Shown here: one piece after another, positions 8,444 through 15,629 of the stretch
Layout of the letters: each line of letters begins with the position of its first letter
Position numbering within the stretch: position 1 is the stretch's first letter
NCBI GenBank assembly: GCA_946553045.1
Contig: CAMNRO010000030.1
Location: forward strand, 1-33,499
Origin: an uncultured Porphyromonadaceae bacterium
GTDB taxonomy: Bacteria; Bacteroidota; Bacteroidia; Bacteroidales; Muribaculaceae
Direction: 5' to 3'
Length of the DNA: 33,499 nt
Program-made: the position numbers and the translations under genes
The notes under the pieces: model-generated
Database searches by the model: none
What the model saw: the letters and a program-made list of their open reading frames with translations, nothing else
Told to the model about the DNA's origin: nothing

Positions 8444-10455
8444 TTGAGTGCGTTTTCAATGGTTTCGTCAGATGCAAAATTGGGTAAGGTCACAGTCAGG
8501 CCGGGAGTGCGTTCCATCTCGCGGCGTATGGCGTCGTAAGCGCCCTTGTTGCGGGCCCAGCTGCGGCGCGCAATGCCGTTGTTCACATCCCAGAGCAGCA
8601 TGCGGCTTATGCGTGTGTCGGCCTCCTCGCTGCCGTCTATCACCATGCCGAAGCCGCCGTTCATCACTTCGCCCCAGCCTACGCCGCCGCCGTTGTGCAG
8701 CGATACCCAGGTGGCGCCGCGGAACGAGTCGCCGATTACGTTGTGCACGGCCATGTCGGCGGTGAAGCGTGAGCCGTCGTAGATGTTCGAAGTCTCGCGG
8801 TAGGGAGAATCCGTGCCCGACACATCGTGATGGTCGCGGCCGAGAACTACCGGCGCCGAAATCTCGCCCCGGCGTATAGCCTCGTTGAATGCCAGTGCTA
8901 TCTTTGTGCGGCCTTCCGAGTCGGCATAGAGTATTCGGGCCTGCGAGCCCACAACGAGGTGGTTTGCGCCCGCTTCTTTAATCCAGTGGATATTATCGTC
9001 GAGCTGGCCCTTGATGTCGTCGGGAGCCTCGTTGCGAATCTCTTCGAGCACGCGGGCGGCAATGCGGTCTGTAGCCTCGAGGTCTTCCGCCTTGCCCGAT
9101 GTGCATACCCAGCGGAAGGGGCCGAAGCCGTAGTCGAAGAATAGCGGCCCCATGATGTCCTGCACATACGACGGATAGCGGAAGCGGCCGTCGGCAGTAG
9201 TCACGTCGGCGCCTGCGCGCGACGATTCCAGCAGGAAGGCGTTGCCGTAGTCGAAGAAATACATGCCGCGGTCGGCCAGACGGTTGATTGCCGCCACCTG
9301 ACGGCGTAGTGAATCCTGCACGCGCTTTTTGAACTCCTCGGGATTCTCGGCCATCATGGCCTTCGATTCCTCGAAGCTGAGTCCTGCGGGGTAGTAACCT
9401 CCAGCCCAGGGATTGTGCAGCGAAGTCTGGTCCGAGCCCAGCTCAACGTCTATGCCTTCGTCGGCAAGACGCTCCCAGAGGTCAACCACATTTCCCAGAT
9501 AGGCAAGCGACAGAGGCTTGCGCTCGGCGCGGGCCTGCTGAGCGCGGGCTATCAGCTCGTCGAGCGAGTCATATACCTCGTCTACCCAGCCCTGCTTGTG
9601 GCGTGTCTCCACGGCTTTCGGGTTGATTTCGGCCACGATGCTCACCACCCCGGCTATATTGCCGGCCTTGGGCTGTGCGCCCGACATGCCGCCGAGGCCG
9701 GCGCTCACAAAGAGCATGCCGCCGAGGTCTGTGCGGCCGGGGGCGAGGCGGCGGCGTCCGGCGTTGAGCACCGTTATGGTTGTGCCGTGCACAATGCCCT
9801 GCGGGCCGATGTACATATACGAGCCCGCCGTCATCTGGCCGTACTGGCTCACGCCGAGGGCGTTGAAGCGTTCCCAGTCGTCGGGCTTGGAGTAGTTCGG
9901 AATCACCATGCCGTTGGTAACGACCACTCGCGGAGCCTCCTTGTGCGAGGGGAAGAGGCCGAGCGGATGACCCGAATACATCACCAGAGTCTGCTCGTCG
10001 GTCATTTCGCTCAGATAGCGCATTGTCAGAAGATACTGCGCCCAGTTCTGGAACACGGCGCCGTTGCCGCCGTAGGTTATCAGCTCGTGGGGGTGCTGGG
10101 CAACTGCGGGGTCGAGGTTGTTCTGTATCATCATCATGATGGCCGCAGCCTGGCGCGAACGGGCCGGATACTCGTCGATAGGACGCGCATACATCGCGTA
10201 GTCCGGGCGATAGCGGTACATATAGATTCGGCCGTATGTGCGCAGCTCTTCGGCAAATTCAGGCGCTAATTCGGCGTGCTGGTCGGCCGGGAAATAGCGC
10301 AGGGCATTTCTCAGCGCGAGGCGTTCCTCTTCGGGGGTGAGTATCTTCTTGCGGCGGGGCGCATGATTCACCTCTTTGTCGTAGGGCTTCGGAGCCGGAG
10401 GTGTGGCGGGTATGCCTGTCTTTATCGCGTTTTTGAATTCTATATCGGTCATCAT
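8440..10455 (-). CDS. hutU: Urocanate hydratase (long form)
   Basis: 671-residue NAD-dependent urocanase that hydrates urocanate to imidazolonepropionate. Recognisable segments: ELITYGGNGAVFQNW, MYSGHPLGLFPSH, GQMTAGSYMYIGPQGIVHG, LGSDQTSLHNPW, FFDYGNAFLLES, and GPFRWVCTSGKAEDL, the region that holds the conserved active-site Cys. It is about 110 residues longer than the Pseudomonas enzyme (about 557), with an extra N-terminal section and an insertion, as in other long-form urocanases. It overlaps both neighbours by 4 nt. Either of two adjacent ATG codons could be the start. Confidence 0.96.
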   Translation of the reverse strand: MMTDIEFKNAIKTGIPATPPAPKPYDKEVNHAPRRKKILTPEEERLALRNALRYFPADQHAELAPEFAEELRTYGRIYMYRYRPDYAMYARPIDEYPARSRQAAAIMMMIQNNLDPAVAQHPHELITYGGNGAVFQNWAQYLLTMRYLSEMTDEQTLVMYSGHPLGLFPSHKEAPRVVVTNGMVIPNYSKPDDWERFNALGVSQYGQMTAGSYMYIGPQGIVHGTTITVLNAGRRRLAPGRTDLGGMLFVSAGLGGMSGAQPKAGNIAGVVSIVAEINPKAVETRHKQGWVDEVYDSLDELIARAQQARAERKPLSLAYLGNVVDLWERLADEGIDVELGSDQTSLHNPWAGGYYPAGLSFEESKAMMAENPEEFKKRVQDSLRRQVAAINRLADRGMYFFDYGNAFLLESSRAGADVTTADGRFRYPSYVQDIMGPLFFDYGFGPFRWVCTSGKAEDLEATDRIAARVLEEIRNEAPDDIKGQLDDNIHWIKEAGANHLVVGSQARILYADSEGRTKIALAFNEAIRRGEISAPVVLGRDHHDVSGTDSPYRETSNIYDGSRFTADMAVHNVIGDSFRGATWVSLHNGGGVGWGEVMNGGFGMVIDGSEEADTRISRMLLWDVNNGIARRSWARNKGAYDAIRREMERTPGLTVTLPNFASDETIENALK

Positions 10456-12158
10456 TTAGAGATTATGTTTTCTACAATTGCAAGTACTTGAGCCTCTGCT
10501 TCGGCGGCAGCGGCGGCTATGGCTTCGCCGCGTGTCACAAGTTCGGCGGCTTTTTCGCGGTCTTTGAGCTGGGCTGCGTTGATTTTCACATTCAGGAGGG
10601 CGCCGCGCACAGCCGCACGTGCTGCGAGAGCCCCTACGCCGGCGTCGCTTGCCGAGTCGGGGTTGCCTTCGGTCGCCATGGCTTTCAGAAGCGGGAAAAC
10701 CTCGTAAGCCGTCTCGAGCGTGCGCAGCGGCACCTCGGTGGCATAGAGCGTTGCAGCTTCCATGGCCTTGTCGCGTTCGGCCTTCTCGGCCTCTGTTCCC
10801 TTGGGCATGCCGAAGACGGCCATGATGCGGTTGAAGGCCTCGGTATCCTCGTCTACCAGGTGCAGCAGACGCTCCATCAGCGCGTTGCCTTCCTCGGCAT
10901 AGTCGGAGAATTCTTCCCAGCGTTCGTCCCAGCCGGCTTTGTGGGCCGACAGATTGGCAACCATGGTGCCAAGAGCGGCTGCCAGAGAGCCCATATAGGC
11001 AGAAATGGAACCGCCGCCGGGTGCGGGCGATTCAGAGGCCGTCTCCTCGGCAAACTGGCGGCAGGTCATGCCGACAAGCTTCTCGCGCGATTCCTCGCCG
11101 GCCTCAAGCATGTATTCCACCACCTTTTCGGCCGGGTCGAAGGGTTTTAGCTCGTCAAGGCCCATGCTCTTCACGGCTATGCGCACAATTTCGCGCTCGG
11201 GAATGCCGAGCGAACGCTGCTGACGGCGCAGGAAGTACTTTCCGGCCTCCACAAGCGCCTTCTTCGGCACAAGGCCTACGATTTCAGTGCCCGTAACACG
11301 TATGCCGCGCTCGCGGGCCGCACGGCTCACTTCCTCGAAGGCCACATGCAGCGGCGTCGCCGACGTATCGGTGATGTTCATCGACACCTGCGCGATGCCG
11401 TATTCGTCTATATACCAGCCGATGGCCTTTGTGCCTTTGAGAGTGCCCGGTATCATCACGGGCTTGCCGTTCTCGTCCTTGAGCGGTTTGCCGGTCAGCT
11501 TGCCGCCTTCGCGGGCCGGACGTCCTTTTTCGCGCACGTCGAACGCTATGGCATTGGCGCGGCGCGTAGATGTCGTGTTCAGATTGAAATTTACTGCTAT
11601 AAGGAAGTCGCGGGCGCCTACGGCAGTGGCGCCGGTGCGTGCGGCCGCCTCGTCAAACGGACGGTCGCCGAAATCGGGAGCCTTTCCCTCCTTATTCATT
11701 TTTTCGGGAAGAGCTTCATACTCGCCGGCGCGACACACGGCAAGATTCTTGCGTTCCGGCGTAAATGCCGCTGCCTCATAGCAATATGTCGGCACTCCGA
11801 GCTCGTCGGAAATGCGCTTGGCAAGTCCGCGCGCCATTTCGGCACACTCTTCGAGTGTCACGCCTGCGACCGGAATCAGAGGCAGAACATCGGTTGCGCC
11901 CATGCGCGGGTGTGCTCCGTGGTGATGACGCATATCGATCAGTTCGGCGGCGCGTTTCACGCCGGCGAAAGCTGCCTCGAGCACGGCCTCCGGCTCGCCT
12001 ACAAATGTAACTACAGTGCGGTTGGTGGCGGCGCCCGGATCGACATCGAGCAGTTTTACGCCTTCGACGCTTTCGATGGCGTCGGTTATATTTTTAATTA
12101 CTTCAAGATTGCGTCCTTCGCTGAAATTAGGCACGCATTCAATAATTTTCTTATCCAT
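10452..12158 (-). CDS. ftcD: Bifunctional glutamate formimidoyltransferase / formimido-THF cyclodeaminase
   Basis: 568-residue fusion enzyme with the same domain order as mammalian FTCD. The N-terminal and middle formiminotransferase domains (about 1-330) include the catalytic-region motif DMRHHHGAHPRMGATD (His78-80, His83) and transfer the formimino group from formiminoglutamate to tetrahydrofolate. The C-terminal cyclodeaminase (about 360-568; MTCRQFAEETASESPAPGGG) releases ammonia and gives 5,10-methenyl-THF. The frame is open to 12185, but MDKKIIECVPNFSEGR is the family start. It is the first gene of the operon, so histidine nitrogen and one-carbon units go through folate, and no HutG-type hydrolase is present. 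Confidence 0.95.
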   Translation of the reverse strand: MDKKIIECVPNFSEGRNLEVIKNITDAIESVEGVKLLDVDPGAATNRTVVTFVGEPEAVLEAAFAGVKRAAELIDMRHHHGAHPRMGATDVLPLIPVAGVTLEECAEMARGLAKRISDELGVPTYCYEAAAFTPERKNLAVCRAGEYEALPEKMNKEGKAPDFGDRPFDEAAARTGATAVGARDFLIAVNFNLNTTSTRRANAIAFDVREKGRPAREGGKLTGKPLKDENGKPVMIPGTLKGTKAIGWYIDEYGIAQVSMNITDTSATPLHVAFEEVSRAARERGIRVTGTEIVGLVPKKALVEAGKYFLRRQQRSLGIPEREIVRIAVKSMGLDELKPFDPAEKVVEYMLEAGEESREKLVGMTCRQFAEETASESPAPGGGSISAYMGSLAAALGTMVANLSAHKAGWDERWEEFSDYAEEGNALMERLLHLVDEDTEAFNRIMAVFGMPKGTEAEKAERDKAMEAATLYATEVPLRTLETAYEVFPLLKAMATEGNPDSASDAGVGALAARAAVRGALLNVKINAAQLKDREKAAELVTRGEAIAAAAAEAEAQVLAIVENIISK

Positions 12159-12184
12159 GAGATTCTGATGAAAGGTTAACACCA

Positions 12185-12192
12185 CAAAGTTA
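12185..12192 (-). promoter_or_regulatory. -7 element of the hut operon promoter
   Basis: On the minus strand TAACTTTG, an exact TAnnTTTG match, 26 bp before the ftcD ATG. The expected -33 TTTG is absent at 19-21 bp upstream, which would fit a promoter needing an activator, though no regulator gene is nearby. Confidence 0.5.
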
Positions 12193-12225
12193 CAATTTTT
12201 TTCGACTAATCGGTTGTCTTAAACG

Positions 12226-12266
12226 TCCGGACTTGTCATTTATGAAAATACATTTTCAGGTCCGGA
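12226..12266 (-). terminator. Hairpin downstream of the DJ-1/PfpI gene
   Basis: Outer arms TCCGGAC (12226-12232) and GTCCGGA (12260-12266) enclose a second perfect inverted repeat, TGAAAAT (12243-12249) and ATTTTCA (12252-12258). It lies 9 bp after the stop codon of the DJ-1 gene and upstream of the hut promoter. It lacks a clear T tract, so it could be a weak terminator, an mRNA-end stabiliser or a regulatory site. Confidence 0.4.
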
Positions 12267-12275
12267 ATCGTCCGT

Positions 12276-12872
12276 TCAGCCGCAGAAACCGTCTTTATTG
12301 AACCGATAGTACATTTCAATATTTTCCGGACTATCGTTCTCAAGGAGGAGCAGCAGTTCTCTTGCAAATTCCAGTGTCGCCGAGCCGTTTGCAGTGACAA
12401 TATTATTGTCGCAGACAGCCTGAGCCTGTATATATCCTGACGGATTTGTGTATCGTTCGCCTCCCCACAGTCTGAGTTGGTCCAGACCGTTTCCGGTGTG
12501 CTTCACGGTATTCAGAAAACCGTGTCTGGCAAGGAAAGAGGCTCCGTTGCATATAGCCCCGACAGGTATGCCTTTTTCAATGGCTTTTGTGACAATAGGC
12601 ACAACTTGCTCTGCTATCGGCGTGCACCAGCCGAAGCCGCCGATAAGAATCAGAGCGGCGTAGTCGTCGGGCATAGTGTCGAAAGAATAATCCGGCATTG
12701 TGCGGAAGCCGCCTATCGACTTGACCTCCTCAAGAGTCGGCGCCAGTGTTTTATTTACATATTTAGGCTGTTCCTTCATCGCAAAGGCGTCGGAGGCAAT
12801 AGCTTGCGAAAGATACACAGCCTCATGTGCCGCATAGTCCGGTAAGAGTAAATATAGAATTTCGTTATCCAT
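12276..12872 (-). CDS. DJ-1/PfpI family protein
   Basis: 198-residue cytosolic protein of the DJ-1/ThiJ/PfpI superfamily. Seen: an N-terminal beta strand (NEILYLLLPDYAAHE), the LILIGGFG strand-turn, and the nucleophile elbow GAICNGASFLARHG with Cys108; a glutamate of the family type is plausible in the N-terminal part (Glu17 in YAAHE). Members include glyoxalase/deglycase-like enzymes, amidases and stress proteins, and sequence alone does not decide between these. It is monocistronic and divergent from the SGNH hydrolase region. An upstream -7 element and a small hairpin near the expected transcript start suggest regulated expression. Confidence 0.85.
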   Translation of the reverse strand: MDNEILYLLLPDYAAHEAVYLSQAIASDAFAMKEQPKYVNKTLAPTLEEVKSIGGFRTMPDYSFDTMPDDYAALILIGGFGWCTPIAEQVVPIVTKAIEKGIPVGAICNGASFLARHGFLNTVKHTGNGLDQLRLWGGERYTNPSGYIQAQAVCDNNIVTANGSATLEFARELLLLLENDSPENIEMYYRFNKDGFCG

Positions 12873-12917
12873 CTGTTTAAATGCTTGGTCCTCAGTTTAT
12901 TCTAAAATATGCATGGT

Positions 12918-12944
12918 ATAGCTTGACAAAGCTATCCAAAGTTA
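12918..12944 (-). promoter_or_regulatory. Promoter region of the DJ-1 gene with an inverted repeat at the transcript start
   Basis: On the minus strand a -7 element TAACTTTG (12937-12944) is followed at once by a perfect 7-bp inverted repeat with a 4-nt spacer (12918-12924 and 12929-12935). The repeat covers the expected transcription start, so it could be an operator or a 5' hairpin. No -33 box was found. Confidence 0.42.
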
Positions 12945-12990
12945 CGAAATTTTTATCGATTAACCATGCGTTAACATCATTTAGGTTTTG

Positions 12991-13009
12991 CGGGCAATAT
13001 AATTGCCCG
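12991..13009 (+). repeat. 19-bp perfect palindrome in the divergent intergenic region
   Basis: CGGGCAAT, ATA, ATTGCCCG: an 8-bp perfect inverted repeat with a 3-nt centre, between the DJ-1 and SGNH genes. It has no T tract on either strand, so an operator site is more likely than a terminator. No adjacent regulator gene is visible. The rest of 12945-13044 shows no other feature. Confidence 0.5.
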
Positions 13010-13044
13010 TATCGCCCCCCATATTTGCCATAAAATATTAGATT

Positions 13045-13125
13045 ATGGGAATTATATTTGTATTGATGATTGTGCCATTCGCCATTTATGAGTCGATAGC
13101 TGAATCCGTATCGGAGAAAGAATAA
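13045..13125 (+). CDS. Possible 26-residue membrane peptide
   Basis: Short open frame starting at ATG, reading MGIIFVLMIVPFAIYESI and ending in an acidic tail (AESVSEKE). The first half is strongly hydrophobic and could form one membrane helix. A near-consensus -7 element (CATATTTG, 13020-13027, one mismatch) lies 17 bp before the ATG. It stands in an otherwise gene-free stretch of about 325 bp. A chance frame of this size is quite possible; no known peptide is recognised. The stretch from 13126 to 13159 shows nothing else. Confidence 0.3.
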   Translation: MGIIFVLMIVPFAIYESIAESVSEKE

Positions 13126-13159
13126 TCGGCGAAAAGAGAGGAGTAGAGGGATTTTTTGC

Positions 13160-13167
13160 TAATTTTG
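13160..13167 (+). promoter_or_regulatory. -7 element of the SGNH hydrolase-NlpC/P60 unit
   Basis: TAATTTTG matches TAnnTTTG, 31 bp before the ATG at 13199. No TTTG is found at the usual -33 distance. Confidence 0.5.
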
Positions 13168-13198
13168 TGGTGTGGCGTAATATCTGCCGCCTATTGTT

Positions 13199-13876
13199 AT
13201 GAAAAAGTTCTTTTTACTGAGTCTGCTGCTTCTGGCATTTATCGGCGCTAACGCTCAGCGCCGCTCTGTCGCTATTCTTGGCGATTCTTATTCGACTTTC
13301 AAGGGTTTCGTACAGCCCGACAACAACCGCATATGGTATAAGGCCGAGGTTGATACGGCCAAAACCGATGTATCGTCGGTGCGACAGACATGGTGGCATC
13401 GTTTCGTGACCGACAACGGTCTCAAACTTGAGCGCAACAACTCTTTTTCGGGTGCTACGGTATGTAATACCGGCTATAAGGGCAAGGATTACTCCGACCG
13501 CTCCTTCATAGCACGAATGAAAGACCTCGGAACACCCGACATTATCCTGATTTTAGGCGCCACCAACGATTGCTGGGCCCATTCGCCTATCGGTGAATAT
13601 AAGTATTCCGGCTGGACGCCTGAAGACCTCTATTCCTTCCGTCCGGCAATGGCTTATATGCTCGAGACGATGAAAGACTATTATCCCGGAACTGAGATTT
13701 ATTTCGTGCTCAACTGCCGTCTGAGCGATGACATCAACGAATCTGTCCATGCTGTCTGCGGGCACTATGGCATACCGGTTGTCGACCTCGTCGATATCAA
13801 CTGCAAGGCCGGTCACCCGACGCAGAAAGGTATGGCCCAGATTGCCGAACAGGTCAAAGCGGCTGTTCTGAAGTGA
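13199..13876 (+). CDS. Secreted SGNH/GDSL-type hydrolase
   Basis: 225-residue exported esterase-like protein. Seen: a signal peptide at about 1-19 (MKKFFLLSLLLLAFIGANAQ), block I AILGDSYS with nucleophile Ser30, block III GATND with the oxyanion Asn, and a C-terminal AGHPTQKGM with the likely catalytic His (block V). The usual Asp three residues before that His is not in the standard place, so the Asp of the triad may come from nearby DLVDI. Related Bacteroidales proteins are thought to be acyl- or carbohydrate-esterases; the substrate is unknown. Its stop codon overlaps the GTG start of the NlpC/P60 gene. Confidence 0.83.
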   Translation: MKKFFLLSLLLLAFIGANAQRRSVAILGDSYSTFKGFVQPDNNRIWYKAEVDTAKTDVSSVRQTWWHRFVTDNGLKLERNNSFSGATVCNTGYKGKDYSDRSFIARMKDLGTPDIILILGATNDCWAHSPIGEYKYSGWTPEDLYSFRPAMAYMLETMKDYYPGTEIYFVLNCRLSDDINESVHAVCGHYGIPVVDLVDINCKAGHPTQKGMAQIAEQVKAAVLK

Positions 13877-14613
13877 AATCAGGCAAGGTCTCTCTAACGG
13901 CTATTCTTGCGGCCCTTATGCTGCTGTCGGCTTCTTGCGGCAGCAAGAAGAAGGCTGTGCGCCAATATGAGGCCGACGGTCTTTATCCTGTCGAGGTCCC
14001 GGCAGAAGAAAAAAAAGGTGGCACAAACAAGAAAAAGAAGGACGTCCGTTCCAGAATAGTCGAGGAGGCCCGCAGCTGGGTCGGAACTCCTTACCGCTAC
14101 GGAGGCGAGTCACGAAACGGAACCGATTGCTCGGGCATGGTGATGAACGTATATCGCGATGTCGCCGGAATCAAGCTGCCGCGCAATTCTGCCAAGCAGG
14201 GCGAATATTGCAGCCGGATAAAGCGCTCGGAATTGCTCTTGGGCGACCTTGTGTTCTTTACTACGCGTAGAGGCAAGGGAATCAATCATGTCGGAATCTA
14301 TGTCGGCAACGGCTGCTTCGTGCACGCCTCGACTTCGCGCGGCGTTATCGTGAGCGACCTCGACCAGGATTACTATTCCCGTACATATCATTCGGCCGGG
14401 CGAGTGCCAGGTCTCGGAAAGGGCGCTGAAGAACCTGCGAAGGACGATTCCGGTAAACAGCCTCAGGCCAGAGCTCCGCGATATGAGCGTGTAGACAGGC
14501 TGCCGGGCCAAAAGAAAACTCCGGAAGCAGAGCTCCCGGAGTCGGTTATTGCTGTCGACAGCGTGGCTGCCGAGTCAGATTCTATACGCGAGGCTGTGCG
14601 CCGTGCGTTTTAG
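13873..14613 (+). CDS. NlpC/P60 family peptidoglycan hydrolase, lipoprotein
   Basis: 246-residue lipoprotein. Seen: signal sequence with lipobox LSASC (Cys22), a Lys-rich spacer, an NlpC/P60 domain at about 57-175 with catalytic Cys86 (GTDCSGMV), His139 (INHVGIYV) and a third polar residue at His151 (FVHAS), then a Pro/charged, probably disordered tail. The family cleaves D-Glu/meso-DAP peptide bonds in peptidoglycan. It starts with GTG in a GTGA overlap with the SGNH hydrolase gene, so the two are translationally coupled. Its TAG stop lies on the border of the miniature element: T and A belong to the target duplication and G is the first base of the element. Confidence 0.88.
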   Translation: MKSGKVSLTAILAALMLLSASCGSKKKAVRQYEADGLYPVEVPAEEKKGGTNKKKKDVRSRIVEEARSWVGTPYRYGGESRNGTDCSGMVMNVYRDVAGIKLPRNSAKQGEYCSRIKRSELLLGDLVFFTTRRGKGINHVGIYVGNGCFVHASTSRGVIVSDLDQDYYSRTYHSAGRVPGLGKGAEEPAKDDSGKQPQARAPRYERVDRLPGQKKTPEAELPESVIAVDSVAAESDSIREAVRRAF

Positions 14614-14947
14614 AGGGTGTCTCATAATATCTGTTAAAACACAGGCCAAAAAGTCTGAGATGGATTTATATCAGAGGCGAAGGAGCATAGCGGTTGCTAT
14701 GTGACTGAGCCGAAGAGATAAAGACGCTCTGAATTTTTGGAGGCGGAGCCTTTGAATCCATCATGCCAGATGTTTTGATCAGACTTGAAAGAGGGTGTTT
14801 TTAACATTAGTGTAGTCTTGGCGTCTTTTTGTTAACTTGCCCATCATTCATCGGTCACATAGCCACCGCTATGCTCCCTCTTCATAATGGCCAATTTAAG
14901 CAAAAATACACCAACCTGTGGTTTAACAGATATTATGAAACACCCTC
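14613..14947. mobile_element. 335-bp miniature inverted-repeat element (MITE-like, IS-derived)
   Basis: Terminal inverted repeats of 33 bp (14613-14645 and 14915-14947) match at 31 positions and begin GAGGGTGT. They are flanked by a TTA direct repeat (14610-14612 and 14948-14950), which looks like a 3-bp TNA-type target duplication as made by some IS5-family elements. A second, internal inverted pair (14682-14705 and 14854-14877) matches at 23 of 24 positions, and each copy contains its own CATAGC/GCTATG hairpin. On the minus strand a 22-codon frame (14779-14847, starting MMGKLTKRRQDYTN) might be the leftover start of a transposase gene. No full transposase is present. The family assignment is inference. 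Confidence 0.75.
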
Positions 14948-15496
14948 TTAGCGGGCTGCAAAAGCAGGACCGCCTACCATTTCCTGATAAGCATATACAC
15001 CGGCCTGCGAAACTTCTACGGTGCGATATTCGCCACCGGCTACGGGAAGTTTCACGTGGGTGTCGTCTACGAACTGGAAGAGCATGTGGCGTTCGCCGTT
15101 TGCTTCGAACGACCATGTCTGTTCGGCCTGGTCGAAGTCGAGGCGTACGCTTGAGCCATCGTTGCAGCTGATGATGTCGTAGCCCTTGCCGTCGCAGCGA
15201 ACGAGGTATTTGCCGTCCTGACCTTCAATCATGCGTTCGCCTTTGGCCATGGGGTTGGAGCCGCTCCAGAATTCGATGCTGTTGAGCACAATTACGTCGG
15301 CAAGAGCGCATACTTCATATACGGGGAGAATCCAGAAAGCGAAGAACACGAGTTCGTTAAGGAACTTATCGCCTACATTCTGGTTCCAGCCAAGGAGGCG
15401 GTTGGTGAGAGAGAAGCTGCCGATGCAGGAAGGAGTTGTCAGCATGGAGCCGAAGAGCAGGCATACGATAGCTGCTGAAATGACGGTTTTCTTCAT
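14948..15496 (-). CDS. DUF3332 family exported protein
   Basis: 182-residue protein with an N-terminal export signal and a likely lipid-attachment Cys24 (TTPSCIG), although Pro at -2 makes a weak lipobox. The segment GSFSLTNRLLGWNQNVGDKFLNE followed by a hydrophobic stretch (LVFFAFWILPVYEVCALAD) is the mark of DUF3332; function is unknown. The C-terminal half is beta-rich and hydrophilic. Its stop codon (TTA on the plus strand) is exactly the target duplication of the miniature element. A near -7 element (TAACTTTC on the minus strand, one mismatch, 15515-15522) lies upstream, so it may be transcribed alone. Confidence 0.8.
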   Translation of the reverse strand: MKKTVISAAIVCLLFGSMLTTPSCIGSFSLTNRLLGWNQNVGDKFLNELVFFAFWILPVYEVCALADVIVLNSIEFWSGSNPMAKGERMIEGQDGKYLVRCDGKGYDIISCNDGSSVRLDFDQAEQTWSFEANGERHMLFQFVDDTHVKLPVAGGEYRTVEVSQAGVYAYQEMVGGPAFAAR

Positions 15497-15542
15497 GTTG
15501 TAAATTAGTTGTTTGAAAGTTAGAAATTTAAAGTCAGATAAT

Positions 15543-15577
15543 TAAGTGATAAGTAATAAGGAGTAAGGAATAAGTGA
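15543..15577. repeat. Five tandem degenerate heptamers (TAAGKRR)
   Basis: Exact 7-nt periodicity: TAAGTGA, TAAGTAA, TAAGGAG, TAAGGAA, TAAGTGA. The array lies in the 133-bp gap between the DUF3332 and transglycosylase genes. As each unit starts with TAA and the period is 7, the plus strand has a stop codon in all three frames. The rest of the gap (15497-15629) is AT-rich with no other clear feature. Confidence 0.7.
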
Positions 15578-15629
15578 TTTCGCTAATCAATCGTTCCTGT
15601 CGCCTTGAAAGCAGAATTAAGCCACTCTG

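Noticed and set aside
6153..12179. Long plus-strand frames opposite the hut genes (for example 9415-10269, 11346-12179, 7202-7972)
   Set aside because: They are antisense shadows caused by high GC and codon bias of the hut genes; no domain, signal or promoter supports them.
14844..15116. 90-codon minus-strand frame across the miniature element and the DUF3332 gene end
   Set aside because: It overlaps the DUF3332 gene in another frame and is a shadow.
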